Source: Rhizobium altiplani (GTDB lineage Bacteria; Pseudomonadota; Alphaproteobacteria; Rhizobiales; Rhizobiaceae). Taken from it: a stretch of DNA of 64,000 nucleotides. The notes under the pieces were generated by a model. That model had not been told where the DNA came from, ran no database searches, and saw only the letters and a list, made by a program, of their open reading frames with translations. Positions within the stretch are counted from its first letter, which is position 1. The number at the start of each line of letters is the position of its first letter. This document shows, one piece after another, positions 25,988 through 37,000 of this stretch. The stretch lies in assembly GCF_001542405.1 (NCBI RefSeq), contig NZ_LNCD01000123.1:2501-66500 (forward strand), given 5' to 3'. Position numbers and translations under genes: made by a program.

Positions 25988-28570
25988 ATGTCGGAAATGA
26001 TGCACAGCCTGGTCGAACAGGCAGAGGATGGCGTTCACGCTGACCCCTGCCCGCTCCGTTCGGGCGAACGGAAACCTGCCGGCACTTCAAGGGCCGTCGC
26101 CGAGAAGCCGGGACTATTGGCTCATGTGGCGCGGATTTTTGCGGCCGGCACTGCAATGACATCGATTGCGCAGCCGGTTCTCGCGCAGGTCGAAGCCGAG
26201 GCTGTCACATCCGCGCATCTTTTCACCTCGTCACAGGTTATCGGCCTTTCCGTCGTCATCGGCGTGATCTCCGCCGCGCTGCTTTCCACCCTTTGGGTCG
26301 TGCGGCAGCGTGGGAATATGGAAAGCGAAAGCCGGGAGATCCGCTCGGCGCTCTCCGATGCGCAGCAGCGCATCTCGCAATATCAGGCACTGATTGCAGA
26401 CAAGAATCGCCGGATCGTGATCTGGGATGGCAACGAGCGCCCTGAGCTTATCGGTCAGCTGCCTCCCGAAACCGGCGCGCCGCAGGACAACGAATTCCTC
26501 GCCTTCGGCCTGTGGCTGAAGTCGCGCTCCGCATCTGAGCTCGAGCGCGCGATCGACCGTCTGCGCGGGGCAGCCCATAGCTTCGACATGGTCGTTGAAA
26601 CTCACCGGGAGGAGATCCTGGAAGCGCAAGGCCGGGTTTCCGGAGGCCGCGCATTCGTCCGTTTTGTAGCGCTGAACAATCTTCGCGCCGAGCTTGCTGA
26701 GCTTAAGATCGAACGGGACAGACTGTTGTCCTCGATCTCGGCGTTTCAAAGCATGCTCGACGCAATCGATCTTCCGGCATGGCAGCGTGACACCGAAGGT
26801 CGGCTGACCTGGGTCAATCACGCTTACGGCGACGCGGTCGAGGCGCCCACGCCAGATCAGGCGGTCAACGAGGGCCGCGAGTTCCTGACCACCGTTGCCC
26901 GCGAGCGCATCCGTGCCACGGCGACGGCCGAGTCACCATTCCACGACAAGATCTCGACCGTGGTGCGCGGCAACCGCACCTTCTTCGACGTTGTCGATGT
27001 GAAGGTCCCAAGCGGCTCCGCCGGCATTGCCGTCGACGTTTCCGGCATCGAGACTGTTCGCGCCGAGCTTGAGCGGACCCTGAAAAGCCACGCCGAAACA
27101 CTCGACCATCTCGCAACACCCGTTGCAATTTTCGACGGCGACCGACGGCTGCAGTTTTACAATCAGGCCTTCGTCTCGCTCTGGGAGCTTGATATCGCTT
27201 TCCTCGAGAGCCGGCCCGACAATGCGGAATTGCTGGAGCGCCTGCGCGCCGCGAAGAAGCTGCCGGACCAACTGAACTGGAAATCCTGGAAGGAAACCGC
27301 GCTCTCTGTCTATCGATCGATCGATACCCAATCGGATTTGTGGCACCTGCCGAACGGCCAGACGCTCCGCGTATTCGCGACAGCGCATCCGCAAGGCGGT
27401 GCCACCTGGGTATTCGAAAACCTCACCGAGCAGGTCGACCTCGAGACGCGCTACAACACGCTTCTCAAGGTGCAGGGCGAGACGATTGACCACCTTTCGG
27501 AAGGCGTTGCCGTCTTTGGACCTGATGGGCGCATGCGCCTTTCAAATCCCGCCTTCCGTGCGCTCTGGGGAATCACGGAAGCGGAGGCCAAGCCCGGCAC
27601 GCATATCCGTGCCCTTGGCGAGGCGTGCTCTCAATCATATGACCGTCCGGACGGATGGAAGACCTTCGCTGAGCTGATCACCAGCTTCGACGACGAGCGC
27701 CGCTCCAGCCAGGGAACGCTCGAGCTGTTCTCGGGTCTCGTGCTCGACTATGCTGTCATCCCGCTGCCGAATGCGCAGACGATGCTGACCTTCGTCAACA
27801 TGACCGACAGCGTCCGTGCTGAGCGCGCCCTGACGGAAAAGAACGAAGCACTGCGCAAGGCAGACGAGCTTAAGAACGACTTCGTCCAGCATGTCTCGTA
27901 TGAGCTGCGCTCGCCGCTGACCAACATTATTGGCTTTACCGACCTGCTGCGCACGCCGGGACTCGGACCGCTGAACGACCGGCAGGCTGAATATATCGAT
28001 CACATCTCGACCTCTTCTTCGGTGCTGCTGACGCTGGTCAACGACATCCTCGATCTTGCCACGGTCGACGCCGGAATCATGCGGCTGAGCTACTCGTCGA
28101 TTGATCTTGGCGATCTGCTCGACGACGTATCGATGCAGATTGCCGACAGGCTGCAGGAAAGCGGCGTGACGCTGGAGATTACCGCTCCGGCGCATCTTGG
28201 CTCGATCGTCGCCGACCCGCAAAGACTGAAGCAGATCCTCGTCAAGCTGCTCTCCAACGCAGCCAATTTCTCTCCGGAAGGCTCGTCAATCTCGCTCGAA
28301 TGCCGGCGTGAAGGGATGGATTTCCTCTTCTCCGTCAGCGATCGCGGTCCTGGTATCTCGCAGGATATGATCGCCAATGTGTTTGATCGATTCGCGACCG
28401 GCGCTAAGAGCGGCAAGAGGGGCGGCGCGGGACTTGGGCTGTCGATCGTCGACAGCTTTGTCAGCCTTCACCATGGGACGGTCACCATTGACAGCCAGCC
28501 GGGCAAGGGCACGATCGTGACCTGCCGGATTCCTTCGGTCGATCTTCCGACGTCCGTCGCAGCCGAATGA
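25988..28570 (+). CDS. divL: DivL-type cell-cycle PAS kinase homologue (Tyr in H-box)
   Basis: An 860-residue multi-PAS kinase homologue. It has hydrophobic segments at ~43-66 and ~81-104, PAS-like regions at about 255-345, 360-450 and 490-600, and a HisKA/ATPase module. In the phospho-acceptor motif His is replaced by Tyr638 (QHVSYELRSPLTNIIGF), the hallmark of Caulobacter DivL. The ATPase domain keeps NFSPEGSS, SDRGPGI and GGAGLGLSIV. In Caulobacter DivL binds phosphorylation-state-specific DivK and controls CckA and thus CtrA. ATG 25988 follows GGGACGGAGAC; a longer start would lie in the ahcY terminator. tsaE overlaps its stop. Confidence 0.9.
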   Translation: MSEMMHSLVEQAEDGVHADPCPLRSGERKPAGTSRAVAEKPGLLAHVARIFAAGTAMTSIAQPVLAQVEAEAVTSAHLFTSSQVIGLSVVIGVISAALLSTLWVVRQRGNMESESREIRSALSDAQQRISQYQALIADKNRRIVIWDGNERPELIGQLPPETGAPQDNEFLAFGLWLKSRSASELERAIDRLRGAAHSFDMVVETHREEILEAQGRVSGGRAFVRFVALNNLRAELAELKIERDRLLSSISAFQSMLDAIDLPAWQRDTEGRLTWVNHAYGDAVEAPTPDQAVNEGREFLTTVARERIRATATAESPFHDKISTVVRGNRTFFDVVDVKVPSGSAGIAVDVSGIETVRAELERTLKSHAETLDHLATPVAIFDGDRRLQFYNQAFVSLWELDIAFLESRPDNAELLERLRAAKKLPDQLNWKSWKETALSVYRSIDTQSDLWHLPNGQTLRVFATAHPQGGATWVFENLTEQVDLETRYNTLLKVQGETIDHLSEGVAVFGPDGRMRLSNPAFRALWGITEAEAKPGTHIRALGEACSQSYDRPDGWKTFAELITSFDDERRSSQGTLELFSGLVLDYAVIPLPNAQTMLTFVNMTDSVRAERALTEKNEALRKADELKNDFVQHVSYELRSPLTNIIGFTDLLRTPGLGPLNDRQAEYIDHISTSSSVLLTLVNDILDLATVDAGIMRLSYSSIDLGDLLDDVSMQIADRLQESGVTLEITAPAHLGSIVADPQRLKQILVKLLSNAANFSPEGSSISLECRREGMDFLFSVSDRGPGISQDMIANVFDRFATGAKSGKRGGAGLGLSIVDSFVSLHHGTVTIDSQPGKGTIVTCRIPSVDLPTSVAAE

Positions 28571-30084
28571 TGTCGGGCACTCCTGTCATTTCTCTCTTCC
28601 TGAAGGATGAGGCGGAAACAATCCGCTTTGGAGAGGACCTGGCGTTGGCGCTGAAACGCGGCGACTGCCTTGCCCTTTCGGGCGACCTCGGGGCCGGGAA
28701 ATCGTCGCTCGCGCGCGCATTCCTGCGTGCGATGGCGGATGATGACGAACTCGACGTGCCAAGCCCCACCTTCACCCTGGTGCAAGCCTACGACCTGCGC
28801 GTACCGGTCGCACATTTCGACCTGTACCGTCTCGGCGATCCGGCCGAACTCACCGAACTCGGCTTCGACGAAGCACTCCAGGACGGCATCTGCCTCGTCG
28901 AGTGGCCTGAGATGGCAAGCGACGAGCTGCCGGCAGACCGCATTGCGCTCAAGCTGGAGCACGAGGGCCTGGGTCGAAAGGTGACCATTGCGGCCCCAGA
29001 AAAACAGGCTGCCCGGATCCGACGCGTCCTGGCCATACGTGATTTCATCGATGCAGCGGGATACACCAATGCGAAGCGTCGTTTTCTGACAGGCGATGCC
29101 TCGCTTCGAGCCTACGAGGCAGTCTATGCCGGTGATGGGAAGCGACGCGTGCTGATGGATTGGCCACCGTTGCCGGAAGGGCCGCCGGTCCTGGATGGCA
29201 AGCCATATCCGAAGGTCGCGCATATCGCCGAGAATGCCTATCCTTTCGTTGCCATTGCCAATGTGCTCCGACAGGAGGGTTTTGCTGCACCGGAGATCTA
29301 CCAGGTCGACTACGACCAAGGCATCCTGCTTCTGGAGGACCTTGGCACCGACGGCGTCCTGGATTTGCAAGGTCAGCCCATCGCCGACCGCTACCGGGCG
29401 AGCGTTGCCTGCCTGGCGCATCTGCACTCGCTGACGATCCCGCAGGACATTCGCGTCACCGACAGCCACGTCCACCACATCCCCGACTTCGATCGGACGG
29501 CGATGAAGATGGAGGTACGTCTCGTTCTCGATTGGCATTTGCCCTGGAAGCGTGGCCGTACCGCCGCCAGTGGCGCCGAGCGCGATGAATACCTCGCGAT
29601 CTGGGACAGGCTGATCGACGAACTTGAAGCCTCCGAAAAAAGCCTTCTCCTCCGCGATTTCCACTCGCCGAACATTATCTGGCGCGACAACGAGCGTGGG
29701 ATAGCGCGCGTCGGACTGATTGATTTCCAGGACGCGATGATCGGCCCCACAGCCTACGATCTCGCTTCAATCGTGCAGGATGCGCGCGTCACGGTCCCGC
29801 CCGATCTGTTCCGGCAATTGATGGACGACTATCTATCTCTGCGCAGAACAAAGGGTGGCTTCGATGAGGCTCGTTTCCTGAAGAGTTGGGCAATCATGTC
29901 TGCACAACGCAATTGCAAGCTTGCCGGCCTCTGGGTTCGCTTGATGCAACGAGACGGAAAACCTGGCTATATGAGGCATATGCCGCGCACCCTGTCCTAT
30001 CTTTCCGTTGCGCTGGAACATGAAACGCTTGCCCCCTTGCGCGACTGGTGCGTAAGGGCTGGAATAGTACCAAGCGAATCATAA
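28567..30084 (+). CDS. tsaE: Fusion: tRNA threonylcarbamoylation ATPase TsaE + AmgK-like sugar kinase
   Basis: A 505-residue two-domain protein. Residues 1-~150 are TsaE (P-loop GDLGAGKSS at 39-47, PSPTFTLVQAY, HFDLYRL), the ATPase needed for t6A in tRNA with TsaB/TsaD. Residues ~165-500 are an aminoglycoside-phosphotransferase-type kinase with LLEDLG, the catalytic LLRDFHSPNIIW and the metal site LIDFQDAMIG. With murU 13 bp downstream this half is probably AmgK, the anomeric MurNAc/GlcNAc kinase of peptidoglycan recycling. It overlaps divL by four bases. Why the two activities are fused is unclear. Confidence 0.9.
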   Translation: MMSGTPVISLFLKDEAETIRFGEDLALALKRGDCLALSGDLGAGKSSLARAFLRAMADDDELDVPSPTFTLVQAYDLRVPVAHFDLYRLGDPAELTELGFDEALQDGICLVEWPEMASDELPADRIALKLEHEGLGRKVTIAAPEKQAARIRRVLAIRDFIDAAGYTNAKRRFLTGDASLRAYEAVYAGDGKRRVLMDWPPLPEGPPVLDGKPYPKVAHIAENAYPFVAIANVLRQEGFAAPEIYQVDYDQGILLLEDLGTDGVLDLQGQPIADRYRASVACLAHLHSLTIPQDIRVTDSHVHHIPDFDRTAMKMEVRLVLDWHLPWKRGRTAASGAERDEYLAIWDRLIDELEASEKSLLLRDFHSPNIIWRDNERGIARVGLIDFQDAMIGPTAYDLASIVQDARVTVPPDLFRQLMDDYLSLRRTKGGFDEARFLKSWAIMSAQRNCKLAGLWVRLMQRDGKPGYMRHMPRTLSYLSVALEHETLAPLRDWCVRAGIVPSES

Positions 30085-30097
30085 TTTCTCGGATCAG

Positions 30098-30829
30098 ATG
30101 AGCATCAAGCAAGCCATGGTTCTCGCTGCAGGTCTTGGAACCCGCATGCGGCCGATCACCGACACCATCCCGAAGCCGCTCGTGAAGATCGACGGCAAGG
30201 CGATGATCGATTACGCGCTCGATTCGCTTGCGGAAGCCGGTGTCGAAAGGGTCGTGGTCAATATTCATCACCACGCCGATCAGATGCTGGCGCACCTGGC
30301 TTCATACAAAGACCTCGAGATCATCATCTCCGACGAACGCGAGAAGCTGTTGAACAACGGCGGCGGCCTTGCGAAGGGCTTGAAGCTGCTTAATCCCGGC
30401 AAGGTTTTTGTCACGAATGCCGACCTCTTCTGGATCGGAGAACGCCGCGGCGTTCCCAGCAACCTGACACGCTTAGCCGGATTCTTCCGACCGGAAGAGA
30501 TGGACATGGCTATGCTTTGCGTGAAACTGGAAGACACGACCGGGCACAACGGAAAGAACGACTTCAACATGGCGCGGGATGGCCGGTTGACCCGTTTCTT
30601 CGACTCGGGTCCCTGCCCAATTGTCTATGCCGGCGCCATTGCAATGGACACGTCGTTTCTCGATGACGCGCCAGCCGATCCATTCAACCTCAATCTCTAT
30701 TTTGACAAGGCGATCGCTCGCGGCCGGCTCTACGGTACCGTACTCGAAGGACACTGGCTTACTGTCGGCACGCCGGAAGCGATTGGTGAAGCGGAGGAAA
30801 CGATCCGGCGATACCGGACGTTTGCATGA
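30098..30829 (+). CDS. murU: MurU-like N-acetylmuramate-1-phosphate uridylyltransferase
   Basis: A 243-residue nucleotidyltransferase with the GT-A-like signature AAGLGTRMRPITDTIPKPL, Lys in KPLVKIDGKAM, metal-binding Asp in VTNADLFW, and LLNNGGGLAKGL. Its location after an AmgK-type kinase matches the AmgK-MurU route, which turns recycled MurNAc into UDP-MurNAc and bypasses de novo synthesis and fosfomycin inhibition. Alternative: another sugar-1-phosphate nucleotidyltransferase. addB begins 3 bp after the stop. Confidence 0.87.
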   Translation: MSIKQAMVLAAGLGTRMRPITDTIPKPLVKIDGKAMIDYALDSLAEAGVERVVVNIHHHADQMLAHLASYKDLEIIISDEREKLLNNGGGLAKGLKLLNPGKVFVTNADLFWIGERRGVPSNLTRLAGFFRPEEMDMAMLCVKLEDTTGHNGKNDFNMARDGRLTRFFDSGPCPIVYAGAIAMDTSFLDDAPADPFNLNLYFDKAIARGRLYGTVLEGHWLTVGTPEAIGEAEETIRRYRTFA

Positions 30830-30832
30830 CGG

Positions 30833-33800
30833 ATGGCCGAGCATCACCGGCCGAGGGTCTTGAGCATCCCCGCAGGGCTTCCCTTCCTGAAGAGCCTTGC
30901 CGAAAGCCTTTGTGACGGCCGACTGACACCGCATTTCCGGTATGATCCCGGCGATCCCCTATCGCTTTCGAAAACCACGATCTATCTGCCAACGAGGCGC
31001 GCAGCACGCGTGCTCCGCTCGGAGTTCGTCGATCTCCTCGGCGGACGATCCGCAATCCTCCCGGTTATCCGACCGCTCGGCGAGACCGACGACGATAGCG
31101 GCTATTTCGACGAAGCCCTGCCCGCGACCCTGGATCTTGCTCAGCCGTTATCCAACACCGCCCGCCTGCTGGAACTCGCGCGCCTTATCCTCGCCTGGCG
31201 AAACAAGCTGCCGGAGATTGTGCGCAGCATCCATTCCGATTCGCCGCTCGTCGCGCCCGCAAGCCCCGCCGACGCCATTTGGCTTGCGCGCAATCTTGCG
31301 GAATTGATCGACGCCATCGAGACCGAGGATCGGGATTGGAACGAACTGTCTCGCCTGAATGCGAAAGACTATGCGCTTTGGTGGCAACTGACGGCCGAGT
31401 TCCTGCAGATTGCCAGCGCCTTCTGGCCGGAGCGGCTGAATGAGCTCGGCAAATCATCGCCCGCAAGACACCGCAACGCAATTCTTCGTGCCGAAGCAAA
31501 TCGCCTGGCGACAGCCCGGCCGATGGGACCCATCATCATTGCAGGATCGACAGGCTCTGTGCCGGCGACGGCCGACCTTATCGCAGCGGTCGCCAACCTT
31601 CCGGAAGGCGTCATCGTTCTGCCGGGGCTCGACCTCGGCATGCCGGATGAGCATTGGCGAATGGTGGCGCCCGACATTCGGATAGATCAGCCCGCCGACC
31701 CGGCGAGCCGCAGCCACTCGCAATACGGCCTCGCGCAGTTGCTAAAGCGACTGAAATTGACGCGGCAGGATGTGGTGCAGCTTGCCGCGCCGCCCGAGGA
31801 ATTGCGACAGCGTAGCGAAATCCTCTCACATGCGCTCTCCCCTTCCGAAGCAACCAGCGACTGGGGCACATGGAAGGCGAAACTATCCGACGCTACGATC
31901 TCAGCGGCATTTGCAGATGTCTCGCTGATCGAGGCGGGCAATGAGCGCGAGGAAGCCACTGCAATTGCAATCGCCCTCCGCTTGGCGCTCGAGCGCGCGC
32001 CCGGCAATGACGGCGAGAGCCGGGCGGCATTGATCACACCGGATCGAAACCTAGCCCGCCGCGTGACGACGGAATTATCGCGTTTCGGCATCGTTGCGGA
32101 CGATTCCGCAGGCACGCCGCTTTCCGCCACCCCACAGGGAACGCTGTTGCAACTGCTGCTGGAAGCAACCCTTCGCCCTGGCGATCCCGTCGCTATCGTC
32201 GGATTGCTGAAGCATCCCCTGGCGCATTTTGGACTGGAGCGTGGCGTGCACGTGGCAGCGGTAGCAGCTCTGGAGCTGCTGGCACTGCGTGGTGGTGTGG
32301 CCGACGTCGACATCTCGGCGTTGGAACCGCTTCTTGAGCAGCAGCTGTCTGAGCAGGCGTTGGATCGTCACGCGCCGCAGTGGCGAAAATCCCTTCCCGC
32401 CGATGCGATTGACCACGCGCGTGCTCTTGCCCGACGGGTTGCCGAAGCGACCGAACCGCTGGCGTCGGCGCTTGTTCGGCGCCTTTCCGAGCCGGGGCTA
32501 ACGGCCAGCCTTGGGCTCGCCGATTGGGGGGAGCGAACCGGGCGCGTATTGGAGGCGGTAACCCGCGACGCGCGCGGCGATCTTGCTGGTCTCTGGTCCG
32601 GCGAAGCGGGCGACACCCTGGCGTCGATGCTCGGCGAAGTGATCGAAACCGAGGGGCAGATCGACGCGGATGGCCCGCAGTGGATCGACATCGTCACTGC
32701 GCTATTGGCTGGCCAGGCTGTAAAGCCACGGGCGCTAAGCCATCCGAGAATTTTCATCTTCGGCACGCTAGAAGCGCGCCTGCAGAACGTAGACACATTG
32801 ATCCTGGGCGGCCTGAACGAAGGCTCATGGCCGGGTCAAACATCCAATAACCCCTTCGTTTCTCGGACGATGAAGACCGAGATCGGGCTGGAACCTCCAG
32901 AACGGCGCATCGGCCAGCTGTCGCACGATTTCGAAATGGCCAATGGCACGCGCCATCTCATCTATTCGCGAGCCCTTCGACAAGGTTCGACGCCAACCGT
33001 CGCGTCGCGCTGGTTGCAGCGGCTGCTCGCATTCGGCGGGCACGAGTTCGAGGCACAGCTCAAGGCCCGCGGCGACAATTTTGTGCATTGGGCGAACCTC
33101 ATCGACCAAGGCGACAGCCAAGCGCCCGCGCAACGTCCAAGTCCAATACCGCCGCTGGATATTCAGCCTAAGTCCTACTCTTTCAGCGAGGTCGGGCGCC
33201 TTCGTCGCGACCCCTATGCAATCTATGCACGCCGCGTTCTGCGCCTTGACCCGGTAGCACCGTTCAATCGAGACCCTGGCGCCGCGGAGCGAGGAACGCT
33301 CTATCACAAGATCATCGACCGCTTCGTCCGTGAAGGTCACGTTGCCGGAACGCCGGCAGCTGAAACGGCGATGGAGAACATTCTGAACGAACTCTTCGAT
33401 ACGGAGCAACTTCCTGCACATATCGATGCAGTCTGGCGCCCGCGTTTCCGTGAAGTTGCCCGCGCGTTTCTCGAGTGGGAGGCGCAGCGACAGCCAGGCA
33501 TTCGAAGAACATTGACCGAGGTGCGTGGCGGGGTGGAGTTGGAGGCGATCAATGTCCGCCTGAGCGGCGTCGCCGACCGGATCGACATCACCGGCAGCGG
33601 TACCGCCGACATCATCGACTACAAGACCGGATACAATCCCTCCGCCCCTCAGGCACGCGCGCTTCTTGATCCCCAGCTGGCACTGGAGGCCGCCGCGCTT
33701 CACGCCGGCGCCTTCCGGGATGCTGGCAGTCTTGTTCCACAAGATCTTCTCTACGTGCGCCTGCGGCCGGGCAACCGCTTTAAGGTCGACACCGTCAACA

Positions 33801-34027
33801 ACGAGACTTCGGCCAGAACCGACAAGGCAAAATCGGCCATGGACCTGGCCACCGACTCGATCGACCAACTCATAAAGTTCGTCTCGCTCCTGCAGTCAGG
33901 CGAAAAGGGCTTCACCTCGCGGCTTGTGCCGGCTCAGCAGTTCGATTTCGGTGGTGATTACGATCATCTGGCGCGCGTTTCCGAATGGTCTGCCGCAGAG
34001 AGCGACGAGGAAACCGGCGATGAATGA
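30833..34027 (+). CDS. addB: Double-strand break repair protein AddB
   Basis: A 1064-residue subunit of the AddAB helicase-nuclease. The N-terminal part is an inactivated helicase-like region (IYLPTRRAARVLRSEF near 45-60). The C-terminal RecB-type nuclease is visible as GTLYHKIIDRF, a GVADRIDI stretch and the catalytic IIDYKTGYNPS. With AddA it resects DNA ends to Chi-like sites for RecA loading. It starts at ATG 30833, 3 bp after murU, and overlaps addA by 8 bp. Confidence 0.96.
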   Translation: MAEHHRPRVLSIPAGLPFLKSLAESLCDGRLTPHFRYDPGDPLSLSKTTIYLPTRRAARVLRSEFVDLLGGRSAILPVIRPLGETDDDSGYFDEALPATLDLAQPLSNTARLLELARLILAWRNKLPEIVRSIHSDSPLVAPASPADAIWLARNLAELIDAIETEDRDWNELSRLNAKDYALWWQLTAEFLQIASAFWPERLNELGKSSPARHRNAILRAEANRLATARPMGPIIIAGSTGSVPATADLIAAVANLPEGVIVLPGLDLGMPDEHWRMVAPDIRIDQPADPASRSHSQYGLAQLLKRLKLTRQDVVQLAAPPEELRQRSEILSHALSPSEATSDWGTWKAKLSDATISAAFADVSLIEAGNEREEATAIAIALRLALERAPGNDGESRAALITPDRNLARRVTTELSRFGIVADDSAGTPLSATPQGTLLQLLLEATLRPGDPVAIVGLLKHPLAHFGLERGVHVAAVAALELLALRGGVADVDISALEPLLEQQLSEQALDRHAPQWRKSLPADAIDHARALARRVAEATEPLASALVRRLSEPGLTASLGLADWGERTGRVLEAVTRDARGDLAGLWSGEAGDTLASMLGEVIETEGQIDADGPQWIDIVTALLAGQAVKPRALSHPRIFIFGTLEARLQNVDTLILGGLNEGSWPGQTSNNPFVSRTMKTEIGLEPPERRIGQLSHDFEMANGTRHLIYSRALRQGSTPTVASRWLQRLLAFGGHEFEAQLKARGDNFVHWANLIDQGDSQAPAQRPSPIPPLDIQPKSYSFSEVGRLRRDPYAIYARRVLRLDPVAPFNRDPGAAERGTLYHKIIDRFVREGHVAGTPAAETAMENILNELFDTEQLPAHIDAVWRPRFREVARAFLEWEAQRQPGIRRTLTEVRGGVELEAINVRLSGVADRIDITGSGTADIIDYKTGYNPSAPQARALLDPQLALEAAALHAGAFRDAGSLVPQDLLYVRLRPGNRFKVDTVNNETSARTDKAKSAMDLATDSIDQLIKFVSLLQSGEKGFTSRLVPAQQFDFGGDYDHLARVSEWSAAESDEETGDE

Positions 34028-37000
34028 CGACGCAACGCTGCCTGAGGGCGATGATCCCGTTGCCTGGACGAGTTGGACGACCATCCAGCAATCGATCGCA
34101 TCCGATCCGCAACGCTCAGCCTGGGTTTCCGCCAATGCCGGCTCCGGAAAAACGCACGTCCTGACGCAGCGTGTTATCCGGCTCCTGCTGGCCGGAGCAC
34201 GTCCGTCAGCAATCCTCTGCCTGACCTATACGAAGGCGGCAGCCTCCGAAATGTCGAACCGCGTTTTCGAGCGGCTTGCCGAGTGGGCGGTTCTGCCGGA
34301 CACGGAACTTGAAGAACGCATCACGCGGATCGAAGGCAAGGCGCCGGATAGGGTGAAGCTTGCGGAGGCGAGGCGCCTCTTTGCAAAAGCACTGGAAACG
34401 CCGGGCGGGCTGAAGATCCAGACCATTCACGCGTTTTGCGAAGCTTTGCTGCACCAGTTTCCGTTGGAAGCTAACGTCGCCGGCCACTTTTCCGTGCTCG
34501 ACGATCGGGCTGCCGCGACGCTTCTTTCGGATGCACGGCGATCGCTGCTTACGGCCACTTCACCGGAGGACGATCCGGCGCTCGCGGACGCCTTTGCTTA
34601 CGTGCTAAATCTCGGCGATGAGTCAGGCCTCGAAAACCTTCTTGAGGAAATCATCGCGAACCGCAATGCGATCCGCACTTTCACGCAGGATGCGGAGCGG
34701 AAGGGTGGCCTCGATGCGGTACTGCGCACGAAGCTTCACCTTTCTGAAGACGATACTGCGACCGGGATCGCCGAGTCGTATTGGCCGCTTCCTGGTCTGC
34801 GCGGCGGGGTGCTCGACCGGTACCTAGACCTTGCGGATCAGAAAGGCGGGGCAAAGGCGCACGATATCGCAGCCGGCTTGCGGTCGGCAGCGCGCGAACG
34901 AGACCCCGCGCGCCGGGCGTCGGTGCTGGAGAAAATCTTCCTTACCGCAAGGGCTGAACCAAAGGCGGATTCGCAGTTTTTCGTGAAGGCCATGCTGACT
35001 GAAGCACCGGAGCTCATCGATGCCGTGGCAATGGCCCGAGCGCACGTGGTATTGTGTCGGGATCGGTGGAAAACGGCCCGCATGTACGAGGCAACACGCG
35101 CAGCGCTGATCCTCGCCGACCGCCTCAACAAAGACTACGACGACCTCAAGAAGCAGCGCAGCCAACTCGATTTCGAGGATCTGATAACGCGGACTTCCGA
35201 ACTCTTGCACAAGAGCGACGTTGGCCCCTGGATCCACTACAAGCTCGACCAAGGGATCGACCATATCCTTGTCGACGAGGCACAGGATACAAGTCCAATC
35301 CAGTGGAGCGTGATCCAGTCGCTGGCCGAGGATTTCTTTTCCGGCGAGAGCGCCCGCAATGTGGTGCGTACCCTTTTTGCCGTCGGCGACGAAAAGCAAT
35401 CGATCTATTCTTTCCAGGGCGCTCGGCCCGAACGCTTTTCAGAAGAAAGCCAGCGGACGCGTCGGCGCGTCTCGCAGAGCGGGCACGCCTTCTCAACGGT
35501 GCGGCTGCCGCTCTCATTCCGATCGACCTCGGATGTCCTTGCCGCAGTGGACCACATCTTCACACCGGCTGAAAATGCCCGCGGGTTAAGTGCAGCAGGC
35601 GAGCCGGTGGTGCACCGTTCTAACCGCATAGGCCACCCGGGCGCAGTCGATCTCTGGGAGATGGTCGCGCCTGAAGCGACGATCAAGGAAGAAGATTGGA
35701 CCGCACCCTTTGACGCCACGCCGGAGAGCGCCCCAGCATCCGTTCTCGCCCGTCGCATTGCTCATGCGATCGGCAATCTGGTGGGCAAGGAAACGATCGT
35801 CGAGAAGGGCAAGGAGCGACTGATCGAGGCCGGCGATATCCTCGTCCTCGTGCGCAAGCGCGACGCCTTCGTCAACGCGCTGACACGCGCCTTGAAGCGA
35901 CGCGGCGACATACCGGTTGCCGGCGCCGACCGCCTGCGCCTGACGAGCCACATTGCCGTGCAGGACCTCGTGGCGCTCGGCCGCTTTCTACTGTTGCCCC
36001 AGGACGACCTCTCCTTGGCAGCGCTGATGAAGAGCCCGCTTCTCGATCTGAGCGAAGACGACGTCTTCGCAATTGCCGCCCTGCGTACGGAGGGCGAGAG
36101 TGCCTGGGCTCACGTGCAGAAGTTCGCCGCTGATAGAAATGCGCGCTTTGAAACAGCCGTCTCTCGCCTCAGGCTCTTCCTGGACGAATCCGAGACGCTG
36201 TCGGTTCACGATTTCTATGCTCGTGTTCTCGGATGCCACGGCGGCCGACGACAATTCCTTGCCCGGCTCGGAACCGAGGTCAGCGATATTCTAGATGAAT
36301 TCCTGACATTCGCGCTTGATCACGAAAGCTCGGGCCTGCCAGGCCTGCAATCCTTCATTTCGACGCTTGAAATCGAAGCACCGGAGGTGAAGCGTGAGCA
36401 GGACAAAGGCCGGAATGAAGTCCGGATCATGACAGTCCACGCCTCAAAGGGCCTAGAGGCACCGATCGTGTTCCTCGTCGACGGCGGCTCGAAGGCCTTC
36501 ACCCATTCGCACATGCCGAAGCTGCGGCTGCTTGAACAGGGGAGCGGCGAGCCGCCCATGCCGGCATGGGTTCCGATCGGCGATCTCAGCAACTCGCTGA
36601 CCCAGGCCGACGCGACGCGCATCCAATCGCTGGCGGAACAGGAATATCGCCGGCTGCTCTATGTTGCGATGACCCGGGCCGCCGATCGCCTTACCGTTTG
36701 CGGCTACAGGGGCATTCGTCCCAACACCGATACCTGGCATGCCATGATTTCCGCTGCGATGACCGACAGCCATCCGCATGTATCTGCTGCGACATTTTCT
36801 GGGCCTGACGGGACATGGGCTGGCATCGAATGGCGCGTACCACGGATAGAGAGAAGGTTCGAGCGCCTTGAACGCAGCGCGGAGACCGCCAGACAACAGA
36901 CGGTCCCGCCTGGCCTCGACAGGCCACTGCCACCGCGCAGGCAATTGCCGCGCCCGCTCAGCCCATCCGGCGTTGGAACGATCATCGACGATGGCGCCGA

